A stretch of DNA of 64,000 nt from Macrotrachela quadricornifera (Eukaryota > Rotifera > Eurotatoria > Philodinida > Philodinidae), in the NCBI GenBank assembly GCA_022393335.1, contig JAJEKB010000542.1, positions 235,189 to 299,188 of the forward strand, written 5' to 3'. The position numbers were made by a program, and so were the translations under genes. A model generated the notes under the pieces. That model made no database searches. It was given only the letters and a program-made list of their open reading frames with translations, and was not told the DNA's origin. How positions within the stretch are numbered: position 1 is the first letter of the stretch; every line of letters starts with the position of its first letter. Positions 42,426 through 54,946 of the stretch are shown one piece after another.

Positions 42426-45045
42426 AATGAATAGAATAATGATTACTTCTTTTCTTCTTTTCTTTTTTTCTTTTGTATAGTATATTTGCTCTTCTTCATT
42501 TATTGTCTATTCATGATCAATGTTACGTTATCAATGACCTTATTTATTGAATTAGTTTTTTTCAAAGTAATTATTTTCTTTTTTAAAATATATTAAATCA
42601 ATTAGATTAATATTTTATTACTGATGAATATTATTTATAATAATAAATATAATTTAAATTTAGACATTTTTCAATATGAATTATTATAAATTTCTTATAA
42701 ATTTCTATGAAATACAAAAATATTGCAAGAAAACCATAATAGAAATTCATTTAGAATACATATTATCTTTGAATGATTAAGTTTAAACATTTGAATATTT
42801 CATAGTTTGTAGATCGTCGATTAACCGTTTGGATATATATATGCTAATGTAAAATTCATCGTAGAAAGGTCATGTCATGAGTATATTTTTTAAAAGTGCA
42901 ATTGAAGATTTTATTAAAAAAAAGTCAGGAAAACTTTTAATATAGGATTCAATGCGTCTTTATTTCCTTTTTTCAGCTGTGAAAACTACAGGTTTCTATC
43001 TTGTTCTTATCAAAAGTCATTCACAAAAACCATCACAATAATTCATATAATCGCTACATATTATAACGAACAACTTCTTATTGAAAATTTATAATTATAA
43101 TATTAGTTGAATAGTGATAAAATAGCATAGAAAAATAGAACATCGTTTTCTCTATTATTGTATACAAAAAGAAAAGTTTTCTTCACCTTGTTGTATGAAA
43201 TTTGAGATACGGCTATTATTAGTTCTGATTTGTTTTTTAAATATTTCGCCATATCTTCTCAAAAATTTTGATGGAAGATAAATTGAATACCCTGATACCA
43301 TTCTAGGATTTTCATAGATATCAAACTTAAGATCAATGAATCTGATTTATTAAAAAAGACAGAACGTTGTTTATAAACCAAAAGAAAAAAATCTATATTG
43401 CTGTACGTCTTTTCCTACAGGTATTATCTTGTATACATGTCCTCTTCAAATTGTTTTCTATTATGATTGATAACCCATGAAGAGTATTATAAAACAGCAT
43501 AATCTGATATTCCCTTTGTTCATTTTTAGAAGAAATAGAAAGTCAAGGTCTTTTTGTCCTAGGAGATAGTAAAATCTTTTATAACGTAAATTTCAACATT
43601 TTAAACTTCTTCATCCAGAAGAATGATGAAGTTCACTAATTTATTTTGACTTTTTTTACTCAACATTATAGTTTATAACTAACCGAAGGCTCTTATTAAG
43701 TGAACATCAAAGATATCAGATAACTATTGAAATATTTATGATATATTAATGCTAACGAATTGTTTAATGGCATGACTGATACGTTTTCAGTCATTTTTCT
43801 CATTAGAACTAACAAAAAAGGATGTGGCTCTCAAGCAGATAAACTTAATAAAGTCATCAAAACTGCATCTTAACGTATAAAAGACAATACACTTTAATTT
43901 GCAAGATGATCTCATTCATAAACCTTTTTTTGCTTTTACAGTTACATATTTCAGTCATTCGTTTGGACGTTTTGACTAATAACGATTTATTTTAATCTGG
44001 TACTATTGTAATAGATAGTCGTTAAGCAAAACAGTTGTTTTACAATGAATTACACAACTAGCTCTTGTGACTTTGTTTTAGCAATATAATAGTAATATAT
44101 GATAGACTTTCTAAGGAAGAAGAAGGTAATATCATCGTGTAGATTTGCATCAAAGATAAGAAAATCTGAAGTTCTCTATGATGGTTATCTAATATAACTA
44201 TTCAAGAGTCACCCTAAAAATAAGTGACGCTTATAGTTACTTCGAACTATAGAAAAAAGATTCTATGATTGAAAAAGAATTTTGTACAAGTTTTTTGATT
44301 ATAATTGTATTCGAATTTTACAAAAATTAAAGAGAATTGAAGAAATCTTAAATATTGTTATGTAAAATTCTGGATAAGACTTTATATTTAACCTGAAAGT
44401 GCTATGTCAAAAAAGTATTGAAGAACTTCATATTCATGAATATGAAGTTCTAGGAATGTTTTGCGTTAGTACAAAAAGTAGGTCACTCAATGATATTATG
44501 ATAAAGACGTAGAATTTTTTTATTTAGTCAGTATCGTTCCGGACACCCTGTAGCTATATAATGAATACGTTGTTCAAATTAATGCATGACATATTTCAAG
44601 AACTAATTCTGCTACAAACACAATCATATCTAAAACCCAACGAAGTATGAAAATAAATTTTTTTCAATGACCCTATAAATTTCATCTTCTAAGACAATAA
44701 CGTATTCTAAAGCTAAATTATTGTTACTTTTACGTGTATATTTATGTGCTAACATTGATATTAAACTAACTTATTTCAATTTTTTTAAATAAAAATCTTT
44801 ATAGGTTCTGAAAATAAAATCCTATATTCTTTTAATTTAGCCTTATAGCTCATAGAACGATCACGATATGACCTTAAATTATATTTTGCGTACTTGTGTA
44901 ATCAGCCAAATCAAATCCACTATAAAAAGAAGGATAAAATCATGCTTAGAGTTCATTTTATCTTTCTCGTTTTATAAATTTCTTAGTTTTAATAAACGTT
45001 AATAATACTTATTCACTTCATAATCTAACATAAGATCGTAATAAG
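42426..45045. other. Intergenic region between protease and GPCR promoters
   Basis: Divergent genes flank this 2.6 kb, so it should contain both promoters. It is AT-rich, with no ORF of substance. A block at about 42890-43015 belongs to a repeat also found at about 52175-52310. Confidence 0.5.
42890..43015 (+). repeat. Dispersed repeat, copy A
   Basis: Shares ATAGGATTCAATGCGTCTT, then TTTCA/TTCCA, GTGAAAAC, CTATTTTGTTC-like and surrounding sequence with 52175-52310, in the same orientation. About 75% identical by eye over roughly 120 bp. Non-coding; class unknown. Confidence 0.5.
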
Positions 45046-45987
45046 ATGAGTATTTCTCTATTAGATACCAGTCGATGGATGACTCGATATATAATGAGTA
45101 TATTTTTGGTTCTTGGAATTTTGGGAAATATAATTCTTATATACATGTTTACTCGAAAAGATTCTTTTCGTAATTCCTGTTGTTTATATCTTCTTGCCGC
45201 ATCAATTATAAATATGATTACTGTTTTTTATGGTATCTTTCAATCTTTATATAATTTGGATAATATTGATCCTGTTACATATTCTTTTATTTTTTGTAAA
45301 CTTCGACTTTATACAATTCATACATTACTTATGATTGGTCGATCACTTATTGTATTTGCATGTGCTGATCGATATGCTTTATGTTCAAAATCTGTACGAC
45401 TTCGTTCGTATTGTAAACCAAAAATAGCTATTCAAATAATTTTTGCCAATATATTTATATGGCCTTTGTTAACTATACATATACCTATTCTACAAAATTA
45501 CATTGAAAACAGATGTTTTACGTCAGGAATATATACTCTTATTTATGGATTATATTCAACAATGGCTGCTGGAATTTTACCACCACTTTTAATGACTATT
45601 TTTAGTATATTAACTATTCAACATCGTCGTGAACTTCGAACAAGATTAAATAATACAACAGGATTAAATAATAAACGTGACAATACACTTATATTGATGT
45701 TATTTGGTCAAGTAATTGTTTATGTTATTACAACAAGTCTTTATCCAGCTATTACTCTTTATCGAGCTATTACAAATGGACAAACAAAATCTATTCAAAG
45801 TCAACAAATTGAGTCATTCTTAGGCTTTTTGGGTGGTTCATTTCTTATTTATCTTAATCCAGCATCGGCATTTTATGTCTATATTTTAGTTTCAAAAAAT
45901 TTTCGCAAAGAATGTAAACTAAGTTTTATACGTCTATATAAACAATTAATAGGATTAAGAAATCGAATAGAACCAACAAAAACATAG
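45046..45987 (+). CDS. Rhodopsin-type (class A) orphan GPCR
   Basis: A single-exon 313-aa protein with seven hydrophobic segments. Class A landmarks are present: GN at 27-28 in TM1, a TM3 cysteine (C84) with partner C157 in the second extracellular loop, DRY at 108-110 (CADRY), and an NPASAFY variant of NPxxY in TM7. The third intracellular loop is short, with RRELRTRLNN and NNKRDN. The N-terminus is very short and has no signal peptide, and the C-tail is short and basic. The ligand cannot be deduced. Such intronless peptide-receptor-like GPCRs are often found in large lineage-specific families. It has its own promoter region and converges with the PC-esterase gene. Confidence 0.85.
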   Translation: MSISLLDTSRWMTRYIMSIFLVLGILGNIILIYMFTRKDSFRNSCCLYLLAASIINMITVFYGIFQSLYNLDNIDPVTYSFIFCKLRLYTIHTLLMIGRSLIVFACADRYALCSKSVRLRSYCKPKIAIQIIFANIFIWPLLTIHIPILQNYIENRCFTSGIYTLIYGLYSTMAAGILPPLLMTIFSILTIQHRRELRTRLNNTTGLNNKRDNTLILMLFGQVIVYVITTSLYPAITLYRAITNGQTKSIQSQQIESFLGFLGGSFLIYLNPASAFYVYILVSKNFRKECKLSFIRLYKQLIGLRNRIEPTKT

Positions 45988-46549
45988 ATGCATGACATAC
46001 TTAACATGACTCGTGACATTGACATTTAAAACATTATCTTTTTTGCTTTGAATATAGTAGAATAAATTTACAATTTTAAATTTAAAAAAAAAGATTAATA
46101 AGAAAAAATGATTGAATTTCACAAGCATGCAACAAAAATTTTGCTAATTTTTTTCCAAAAATACACAGTTAAACTGTGTTTTCATTAAGTTAAAATATCA
46201 TACTAACTCTGTCGAAAGAAAATATGGTATTATCTCTTAGTTCTCATTAGTTTGGATCGTCCCGACACGTATTGCTCTTCTCTTTTAAGATACACATTAT
46301 GTATGCTATAGCATTGATTGAACTGCTGCTATTTTAAACATATCAAATATCAATACATAAAATTTCTCATATTCATTGATAATATATAAGATTTATTCTT
46401 TTTTTTTCTCTTAAGATAAATGACTCTAACAGAAAAAAAAAAAGAAACAACATTTCATTTATCTGACAGAAAGAAATTTCATTGCACAAGAAAAGACAAA
46501 ATGCTCGAATCAAAACGATTTTTTTTAATTAATATATATATATAAATTT
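45988..46549. other. Gap between convergent genes
   Basis: Holds the 3' ends of the GPCR and the PC-esterase. AT-rich, with AATAAA-type signals near 46062. Nothing else seen. Confidence 0.5.
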
Positions 46550-48609
46550 TTATTGTTTTTCATAATAATCCATAAGATTAAGTATGCGTCGATCTGTTTC
46601 ATTCATTTTTTCAATAATATCATTTTGTTTATTATGAGTTTCATTTGCTATTGGAATATATTGTGAAAGATATGCATTTAAATCAAAATCACTTATTCCA
46701 TCATTATTTTCTCCAGTAAGAATATTTGTTACTGAATTTTCATTATCTTTATTAATTATTCGATAACATATTCGATGAAGTTCACGTTCTTTATGATCAA
46801 TAACATTACGATCAATATAAGGTACATGCCAAATAAGAGATACAGTTTGTGCACTAAAAATAAAAAAAGAGAATTTAGGTAATTTTCTTCTAACAAATCA
46901 TTTTTCGTTAAAAATATATTTTTTAATATAACTATACACGACTCATGTCGAAGATCTCTTCTTTAAATATAATTATTTGACAGTTTTGAAGTCCTCTATG
47001 ACGATATTCTTAGACAAAATTAGGTAAAAATCGATGAATACTGAATATCGCTATTTCAGCTATTATCTATGTATGGCATTACAAACTGCCACGATTAGTT
47101 TTAGTGATTGATATATACTATTATTAGTGAACTGCAGTTTTTTACATTGATTGTGTCACTTAATCTTCATTCGGATAATATGTTAGATTTTTTAATTAGC
47201 TTTATTTCTATAGAAAATCTCGTTTGTGTTAATAATCTATAATGATTTTTTGAATATTGACATGAAAAAATGTGCAGATTTTTATTGTAACATAGATTAC
47301 CATTTTATATTTATATTTGAACATATTGGCTCGGATATACAATTCTGTCGGATTTAATATTTTCTATTTTTAACTAACGAAACACATGTTTTTCTTTAAT
47401 AACATCATTTTAATTCATTTATCTAGTATGATTAGTATCTTGTGTCTCTATCATGTCGAACATTCCTACTTTCAACTTATTCAAATAAAATAATGTCTAG
47501 TTCTATACCTCAAAGTATAATAAAAACAAACTTTTGTAAGAACGATTTATCTTGAGCGTTGATCTCTACAAAACTTTCGAACACTGAGATTTGGAGATAT
47601 ACTTTAACGAAAATCGATTTTGTAGGAAAATTATATGTTTAAACTAACATATAAGATGTAATTAATCGATGACCATTAGAATTCCAATGACATCCATCTG
47701 TATCTCTCATATCAGGATGTTGTCGAAATAGATAATGTACATCAAGTACTTCACAATTTTTCGTTTTAGCTAATTCAGCAGAAAATGCATTTATATGAAG
47801 AAATTGTGTTCGCCAATATTTATTTTCTGGTCGATCTAAAATAAATAAATTTTCATTTTTTTGTTTTTTTATTTTATTTAAAAAGAAAATCTTTACATTT
47901 TTCATCAAATACAGCTGCACTTGGTTCAGCTGATATTGGAAGTGCTGTAAGCCATAAAATAATTGTTGTTGGTGATGTTGCAAGACGTAATTCATCAAAA
48001 CATATTGGTAAATTTGTTTTAAAATCACGTTCACCATTTTCTCCATATCGACTAATTAAACAAATGAGTATATATATATATATATTGAATAAAAAAATGT
48101 TTACCTTATATCCCATAAAGTACTATTAATAACAATAAGATCAATTTTTTCTGTATCATTTTTAAATTCTTCAAATAATCGAGCTGTAATATTATTTCGA
48201 CATCTAATATAATTTTAAATATTGAAAAAAAAAGAAGAATTCTTTTATGAAAAAAGAATTACTTAGTTAAAAAAATAAATTTAACAAGAAATATATTTGC
48301 CAAAAATAAACGTTTTTCTTCATATTCAATTCCACTTGCTAAACTTTTATAAACTCCACCTTCGAGTAAAATATCACCTAAATATAATAATTAAATAATT
48401 TTTTTTTTATAAATATTTTTCAATATATTTGTACCACAAATTGATTCTTTATTTCCACCTGATTTTCGATCAGAATCATTCATTAATCTATCTTCTTGTA
48501 AAAGATATATAAAATCTTTATATATTGAACGCATATTTGAATCACCCATAAAAACAACATATTTATTTTGAAATATTCGTCGTAAATCACGCATACGAAT
48601 TAATTCCAT
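46550..48609 (-). CDS. PC-esterase domain protein, PCED1/FAM113 type
   Basis: Six exons: 48435-48609, 48263-48377, 48105-48203, 47897-48051, 47649-47835 and 46550-46853, giving 344 aa with all phases matching. The GDSNMRSIYKDFIYLL block near residue 22 is the GDS motif of the GDSL/SGNH-like PC-esterase fold. LIVINSTLWDISRYG, TTIILWLTALPIS and DTDGCHWNSNGHRLI supply the remaining conserved blocks, the last with the DxxH catalytic pair. This matches vertebrate PCED1A/B, predicted esterases of unknown substrate; the related plant and Cas1p proteins act on glycan acetyl groups. A 3'-terminal exon adds about 100 residues with RNVIDHKEREL. The last intron (46854-47648) is 795 bp; the donor is the GTTAGT within the last Tyr-Met region. 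Confidence 0.85.
46854..47648. other. Last intron of the PC-esterase gene
   Basis: A 795-bp intron, much longer than its neighbours (50-75 bp). AT-rich, with no ORF, repeat or RNA gene recognised. Confidence 0.55.
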
Positions 48610-49095
48610 TTTTATTATACAAAAATATTTTAATTAAAATTATTTAATTGTCTAAAATTATATGAAATATTTTAAATTATAATGAGAAATTTTCTACAAA
48701 ATCAGTTTATAAAAGTCACTATTTTGGATATTTGATTTCATTGAAGATTTGACTATAGATGTAGATCATAGTATCTGTCCAAACTTCTTAAAAGGTAAAT
48801 TATTCCAGAGGTTTTTTTTTTAATTCTAGTTCAGTATTTTTTGTTGTTTATTAACATAAAACAGTAATACATAACTAATGGATTATCTGTTAAATAGTAT
48901 AATAACGATAATGAAAGACAATACATAATAAAAATTTACTTATCGTTATTTGTTTTTTTTTCTTTGTTATTTTCAAAAAAAAAATATCTGACAAAAAAAA
49001 CTGTTAAGAAAATAATTGAATTAATGTTTGTAACGAAATAATAAACCGAACGAAAAAAAAAAAATGAGAGAAGATAAAATCAAAAGAAAATAAAA
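48610..49095. other. Gap between two minus-strand genes
   Basis: The 486 bp hold the promoter of the PC-esterase gene and the 3' end of the RRM gene. AT-rich, with nothing else recognisable. Confidence 0.5.
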
Positions 49096-51303
49096 TTAAG
49101 ATTGTTTATGAAGTAATTGAATTTTATTTTTCCATTCATTTTGTTTTGTTTGTTGTTCATACATAAGTTCTTGATAATTTTTTTCAAGGTTATTATTTAA
49201 TTGAAATTTATTTTGATTATTTTCTTTAATTAATTGATTTTGTTCATTTAATTTTTGACATTTTTCATTTAATTCTTTTATTTGTTCAAGTAATTCTTTT
49301 CGTCTATTTATTGTTGATAAATAACCTTTATGAAGTGTTTCTAATTTAATTTCATTTGAAATATTTATTGATAATATTGAATCATTTAATAAACGTATAC
49401 GCATATTAAGATAACGTGGAGAACGTAAAAATTGTTCAACTTGTTCTTCATCTTCACCAGCTCCTGGTAATGGTAATTCATGATTATGTATAAACATTCT
49501 ATCAAGTTGTTTTAATTGTTCTGTTGAATAATATTTATCTATTTGAAGTTCATGGGAATTAAAATAATGTGGTGAATCAAGTATTATACAATCAACGGCA
49601 TCTAAAAAAAAGAAATTATTTTATCTTTTTTTCTCTGACACTAATTCAACAGAATTGATGTTAAGTCGATTATAGTAATAGTTTGTATAAGTCAGAGATG
49701 AGCTGCTTCGACTGTAAAGTTGATCGAGTTTCTAAGAGCCAGAACCAATGGTTATTTTCTTTGTTCTATTCATATCTGTTGATTGTGGATTTGTTCAGTT
49801 TGAGATATTTCTTGCCCTTTCGACTAGCAGACATGTATTATTCTAATGAGAATGACTCTTTTGACTTTGCGAAAGATAGTAGAACGACTAATTAAGAAAG
49901 TACGCTCAAGCGTACTCAAACAAGTAGAAGAAGGAATATTTCGTTTCTCAAAATGAAGCATTTGATTACAGTGCTCGTATCTTCAAAAAAATTAAAAACT
50001 TCCCATTTAGATTTTTCTTGTTCTTCGATTTTATGTATACCTACAATATCAACACCTGTTGAGCGCGTGTTTTGTATCAGAGATTTCATGATACCACTAT
50101 ATAGTGAAAATCTTACGAAAGAAGTATTAGTAAAATTAACATTTGTCCAATGTAACTCCGATCCTCCACATTAGATATCTTGTATTTGGTATGCATTTGT
50201 AATTATTTGAATACGTCAAAGTCCATTGGAAGAAAAAAGATTTTTATATATTTTATCTGATTAAATTATTGTTTTTGACACTTGTATTAGAATTGTTACT
50301 ATCCATTTTATTTTTGTAATAAGAAATCATCAGTCCTAATCATGCTTCAAAATTGATCATTTCTAATGCTTTTAATTTAGTCTAGGAAGCAAATTATAAC
50401 AAAAGCTACAGATTTCTATCATTATTTCGGTTAAAAAATTCTTCAAGAACGATCGTGAATTATTTTTTGACGAATTAGTAGTTCTCTGGAAGTTTTAAGC
50501 GTACATATACCTCTAATTCATTGTTTATATCGAAAACAAAACAACTTTCCGAATGAACCAAAAATGACTCAAGTTGTTATAAGAAATACTACTTTTTTCT
50601 ATTTTTAATTAGAATTTTTTAAACAATACTCTACAAATAGTTTATATGTATTGTAATAGATATTATTCATTCAAATGCTTAAATAACCAAACTATATAAA
50701 AGAAATCATATTCTTTCACTAACTCGAATAGATGAAAAATGATCTATCAAGAAATAAAAGATTCAAAGAAAAATTCATTTTTACCATAATCATTATATTC
50801 AATAACACATCGATTATCTTTTAATAAATATAAATTAACTATATTTCCATATGTTTGAAAATAATTTCGAATATTTTCTTCATTAAAATTAATTTCATTT
50901 ATATTTTCTTTATTAGAATTTTTAAATTGTATTAAAACATTTTCACTTGTTAAAAAATGTTCAATTTTATTTGAACATTGATCCGGTAATGCTCGTTTTA
51001 AATATAATCTAAATAAATAAATAAATAAATATATATATATTATTAAATTAAATATTAAATAAACCTTCGATTATCAAGAAAATGTGGCCGAGTTGACATT
51101 AATCTATTTATTGAGTCAGGTGTTTCCATTAATACAAATGCAAAACAAGTCCAACGTCTATGATTTGCTTCAAATAATTGACATTGATTAACATGACCAA
51201 AACTTTCAAGATATTGACATAATTCTTTTCGACGTATATCACTAGATAAATTTCCAATATATAAACTATAATATTTTCTATCAATTAAATTATTTGAATT
51301 CAT
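49096..51303 (-). CDS. Two-RRM RNA-binding protein with C-terminal coiled coil
   Basis: Three exons, 51065-51303, 50785-51008 and 49096-49601, encode 322 aa. RRM1 (about 12-85) opens YSLYIGNLSSDIRRKELCQY with the RNP2-like LYIGNL and RNP1-like CFAFVLME. A weaker RRM2 (about 105-165) reads NVLIQFKNSNK, IRNYFQTYGNIVNLYLL, RCVIEYNDYGDAV. A segment GAGEDEEQVEQFLRSPRYLN follows, then a coiled coil of about 85 residues to the end, rich in Gln, Asn, Lys and Glu. Tandem RRMs suggest mRNA processing or transport, and the coiled coil suggests dimerisation. I do not recognise a specific orthologue. The 1.2 kb second intron contains a hAT transposase fragment on the opposite strand. Confidence 0.8.
49683..50174 (+). 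pseudogene. hAT transposase C-terminal fragment in an intron
   Basis: The plus-strand ORF 49953-50174 contains ILCIPTISTPVERVFCIRDF followed by LTKEVLVKLTFVQCN. This is the hAT-family C-terminal dimerisation motif, whose usual form is L(C/A)IPATSxPSERVFS then L..E.v..L.fL..N. The DDE core is absent. The ORF at 49683-49895 may be further transposase-derived sequence but is not recognisable. It lies antisense within the second intron of the RRM gene. Confidence 0.7.
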
Positions 51304-53589
51304 TTTAATATCATAACAAATTCAGAAATTAATCTTAAAAAAGAAAACAATTATTTATTTATTTATTTTATTTCACAAGAGATAAATATATTCATTAATT
51401 ATATATTCATATAATATATGATTAAATAAAGGCTAAATATTTATTTTATTTATATCAACTGGTGACCTCTCAAATTTGAACAATACAATGGATAAATAGA
51501 GGATAGGGATAGAAAAATGAGAATAGAAAGAAAAAAAGAAATATATTATATTGTTTCATTTATTATCATAAGACATTTAAAAATAAGAAAATAATAAATA
51601 CGAATAAAACAATGAAATGTTTGAGATAAACAGATTATTGTATATAAATGATAGCAAGCAAAAGATAAAATATTTTCTTTTCTGATTTATAATATTTTTT
51701 TACATAAAAGATCAGATTTTCCATTATAAAAATAAACTCATAATAATTATAATAATAAAATATTATTATGTGAAATAAAACTAATACTCGTTGAGAAAAA
51801 GAAGACAGATGGATATGTTGTTCAATAATTTTTGATAAGAGCAAAATAAAGGAATTCGATTTTCACCATTTGAAACAAGAGATAGAGATGCATCGAACTG
51901 TATATTATAAAATAACTTGACATAGTTTTTTTTAAAGATCTCAAACGACATTCTCGAAGGCGAACATATTTTAACAGGCTAATAAAGTGATTTTTCAATA
52001 ATTTCATGCGCATTTTAACCGTTAACAGAAGGTCTACAAACTATACGCAAGAGTGAGACATCTCGATCTATTCATTCAAAACTTATAAGTATTTTAGTGG
52101 AGATTCTTAGCCGATTTTTTTATTAATTTCTGTGAAAAAAATCACCTTTTTTAACGTTCTTGTCGTACAATACGAACTCAATTTTCTTAAAATTGATTGA
52201 CAAAGCTTTAGAAAAGTCTCCTCGAAAAACCTATATTATAGGATTCAATGCGTCTTCATCTCCTCTTTCCAATAGTGAAAACCGCAACTCTCTATTTTGT
52301 TCCTGAAAAAATATCTACCTGCCTTTATGCAGACCATCAGAGATTTTTTATTTTGATATAATTAGATAGAGCATCAATTATTCTATGGAATTATATAGTT
52401 GTTATTTTTATCTAGAATAATAGACCGACTGTTTCTATATCGAACTACATACTTTTTCCATGGACTTATTTCATATTTCTAGTATAAATATAGTCAATTT
52501 CTAGGAAACTTTTTCAAGAACCTTCTTTTTTGCACAGATGGTTTTCTGCTTTTTTCCCGAGAAATTTTATCGTCTTTTTCGTCAAATATAGATGAAAAGA
52601 GCATTGATTTCTCTATCGATCTATATAGTTCTCCTTAGATTTTTGTCGCATTTTCCTAGTAAATTTTTTCGAAAAGTCATACTAACTTGTCTTTTCACTA
52701 TAACAATAATGGACCAAAATTTGACAGTGAAAATTAGTTTTCTCATCAATTTCAAATCCGTTTTATTTTATACTTTTTTGCAAGAGGAGGGGAGATAAAT
52801 CTCTTTTATGAAAAATGATTTTCATCATTATAGGATTTACTATTGCTGAAATATGAGCATATGAAAGTTACATTTCAGCGTTTTTGGAATTCCATCATGC
52901 CTCCAGACAATATGTTAAATAGAGTAATTGAAATTGTATTCCACTATATTAAAATAAAAATTCGGCGGCAAACTTCACAAAACTTCAATTTTCTATTTAA
53001 TCATATCTATTATCTTTATGAATAGCCAGGTTTTAAAATCAGCGTTCTGTTTTTTAGGCGAATTGTATTTTGAGTCATTAAATATATGATCAATTTTTGT
53101 CTCGCTTAAAAAATACAATCACAACGTATCTTCAATCTTTCATACGACGAATTTTTGAGCAATGAACTCTTAATCCAATAATCTTTGTTTTATTATTCAT
53201 TTATTAGTATGATAAAAAGGATAAATTTCCATTGACATACTTATTTTTTCAATATTTCAAATTTTTTTACGCATAATTTTAAAAACTAATAAATATTAAT
53301 TATATTTTAATAAACACATAATATAATGCCAAAAAAAACCATGCAATTGTAGTTTTAATGATCATCTAAATCATCACATTTAATTACATCTACAAATTTA
53401 TAAGACTTAAGTATTATGATTAAGAGAGAAAAACGAATTTTTTTTTTATTTCGAATAGTTGAAATATTTAATTCATATTTTTTTAAAATGAGAAAAACAA
53501 AAAACTAAAATAATACAACATCACAGGTGTATATATATATATATATAATATTCTTTAAAATAAAAATAAGATTCTCGCAAAAAAACAAA
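51304..53589. other. Intergenic region, 2.3 kb
   Basis: Contains the promoter of the RRM gene and a dispersed-repeat copy at about 52175-52310. ORFs (for example 52592-52798 and 52843-53025, plus) lack motifs. About 53100-53580 is very AT-rich and includes an (AT)n run near 53535. Confidence 0.5.
52175..52310 (+). repeat. Dispersed repeat, copy B
   Basis: Second copy of the family described at 42890-43015, same orientation. The shared core is ATAGGATTCAATGCGTCTT followed about 25 bp later by AGTGAAAAC and CTATTTTGTTC. No coding capacity. Confidence 0.5.
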
Positions 53590-54018
53590 TTAAGATTCAC
53601 CATCACTATATGTTGCTATACGTGGTTTTATTATTAAACGACCATCAGAATTACATGACATATTATAATCTGCAAGTATATAACGAAATCTTGATATTAT
53701 TATTGATGATGCAAATATTTTTCTATGTATACCAAATAAAAATGCACAAATTAATAAACAAAACGATATAGTAAAAAAAATTTCTTTTTCAAATAAATTT
53801 AATGATAATATTGTTATAGATGATTTATCATTAATATTTATTGATGATATTATTGAATATGAAAATAATAAATCAATTATTAATATATAAAATGCTATAA
53901 GAGTTATTAATACAAGTAATAATAATATAAAACGCCAACGCCATATTGATGGCTGAAGAGAAGATATTATTTCAATCATACGACGTTCAAATGCTTTTAA
54001 ATCATCAGCTTGATCCAT
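53590..54018 (-). CDS. CNEP1R1: Nuclear envelope phosphatase regulatory subunit 1 (TMEM188)
   Basis: A single-exon protein of 142 aa. DLKAFERRMIEIISSLQPSIWRWR at the N-terminus, two membrane segments (about 28-50 and 78-98), FGIHRKIFASSIIISRFRYI, and the C-terminal LADYNMSCNSDGRLIIKPR match CNEP1R1/Spo7 of animals throughout, at nearly the same length. CNEP1R1 binds the phosphatase CNEP1 (Dullard) in the nuclear envelope and ER, and promotes dephosphorylation of lipin, controlling phosphatidic acid use and membrane synthesis. It lies 389 bp downstream of EDF1 on the same strand. No intron is needed, unlike most genes here. Confidence 0.92.
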   Translation of the reverse strand: MDQADDLKAFERRMIEIISSLQPSIWRWRFILLLLVLITLIAFYILIIDLLFSYSIISSININDKSSITILSLNLFEKEIFFTISFCLLICAFLFGIHRKIFASSIIISRFRYILADYNMSCNSDGRLIIKPRIATYSDGES

Positions 54019-54407
54019 ATTTTAAAACAATATTAATATAATATAAATAATTAAAATTTATACAAATTCTTAGATTTCGTTTCTTTTTTTTTTTTTTTTG
54101 TTTAATAACTTAGAAAAAACTAATTAATTAATATATCTACAAAAGTAAGATTTGAGATGTAGAAAATCTTCTTGTTTTAATATTCTTATTGATGGAATGA
54201 TTATTTTTCTACCTGATGTTATATTTTTTTGTTTAAAATTTAAAAAAATTCACGAGCGAAAAGCAGGCTAATAGCATCCAATTAAAAGTCAAAACAAAAA
54301 AAAAGCAGAACGGATGATAATACAAGGTGAGCGAAAAAAAAAATTGGAATAAATTCAATATTTTGAATATTATATAATCCCAAAAAGCAAAAGAAAATGA
54401 AAAATTT
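54019..54407. other. Gap between EDF1 and CNEP1R1
   Basis: Holds the EDF1 3' end and the CNEP1R1 promoter. AT-rich, with an A/T homopolymer near 54090. Nothing else seen. Confidence 0.5.
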
Positions 54408-54946
54408 TCATTTCTTTTTTGGTCCGCTTTGAAGTGGTTCACCAATTTCTTTTCCACGTAATTTAACACCTAAAGCTCTTTCCATTTTGCTTAAAACTTG
54501 TTGATTTGGTATTGCTTTTGATTGTTCATATTCATTAACAACTTGTTGTTTTTCATTAATTTGTCTTGCTAAATCAGCTTGTGTCCATTCTTTTGCAACT
54601 CGTGCTTGTTGTATAACACGTGCAACATCTCTATCAACTCTATCATGATGTAATTCTTCTGTTTCACGATCTAAAATAGCTGTATTTTTTGCAGCTTCAT
54701 GTTGTTTATTATGTCCAGCGGCATATTTTTTTGATGTATCTATAGCAACACCAGCACGTTCAGCAGCTGCAATAGCGGATTCTGATTTTAATTCTCCAGG
54801 TCGTGGTGCACGTTTACCTATTAAAATAAAATAATATTTAAATAAAGAAAGAACAAACAAACAAAACTAAATTAAAATTATTTACCGATAACAGTTTGTT
54901 CATCCCAACCAACAGTACCTCCAAAATTAGCACCTGTTTTACTCAT
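54408..54946 (-). CDS. EDF1: Multiprotein bridging factor 1 / EDF1
   Basis: Two exons, 54886-54946 and 54408-54817, encode 156 aa, the normal family length. The N-terminal MBF1 domain has WDEQTVIGKRAPRPGELKS. The C-terminal Cro-type helix-turn-helix (about 85-145) has RVIQQARVAKEWTQADLARQ, EKQQVVNEYEQSKAIPNQQV and KMERALGVKLRGKEIGEPL, followed by a basic tail. MBF1/EDF1 is a conserved coactivator that links TBP to bZIP and nuclear-receptor factors, and also binds collided ribosomes to limit translation and frameshifting. The single short intron falls after the first 20 codons. It is divergent from PARP6/8 over 472 bp. Confidence 0.95.

Noticed and set aside
47639..47648. Apparent stop of the PC-esterase after SYMLV
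   Set aside because: The GTTAGT just before it serves as a donor; joining to 46853 restores the conserved TSYIAQTVSLIWHVPY continuation.
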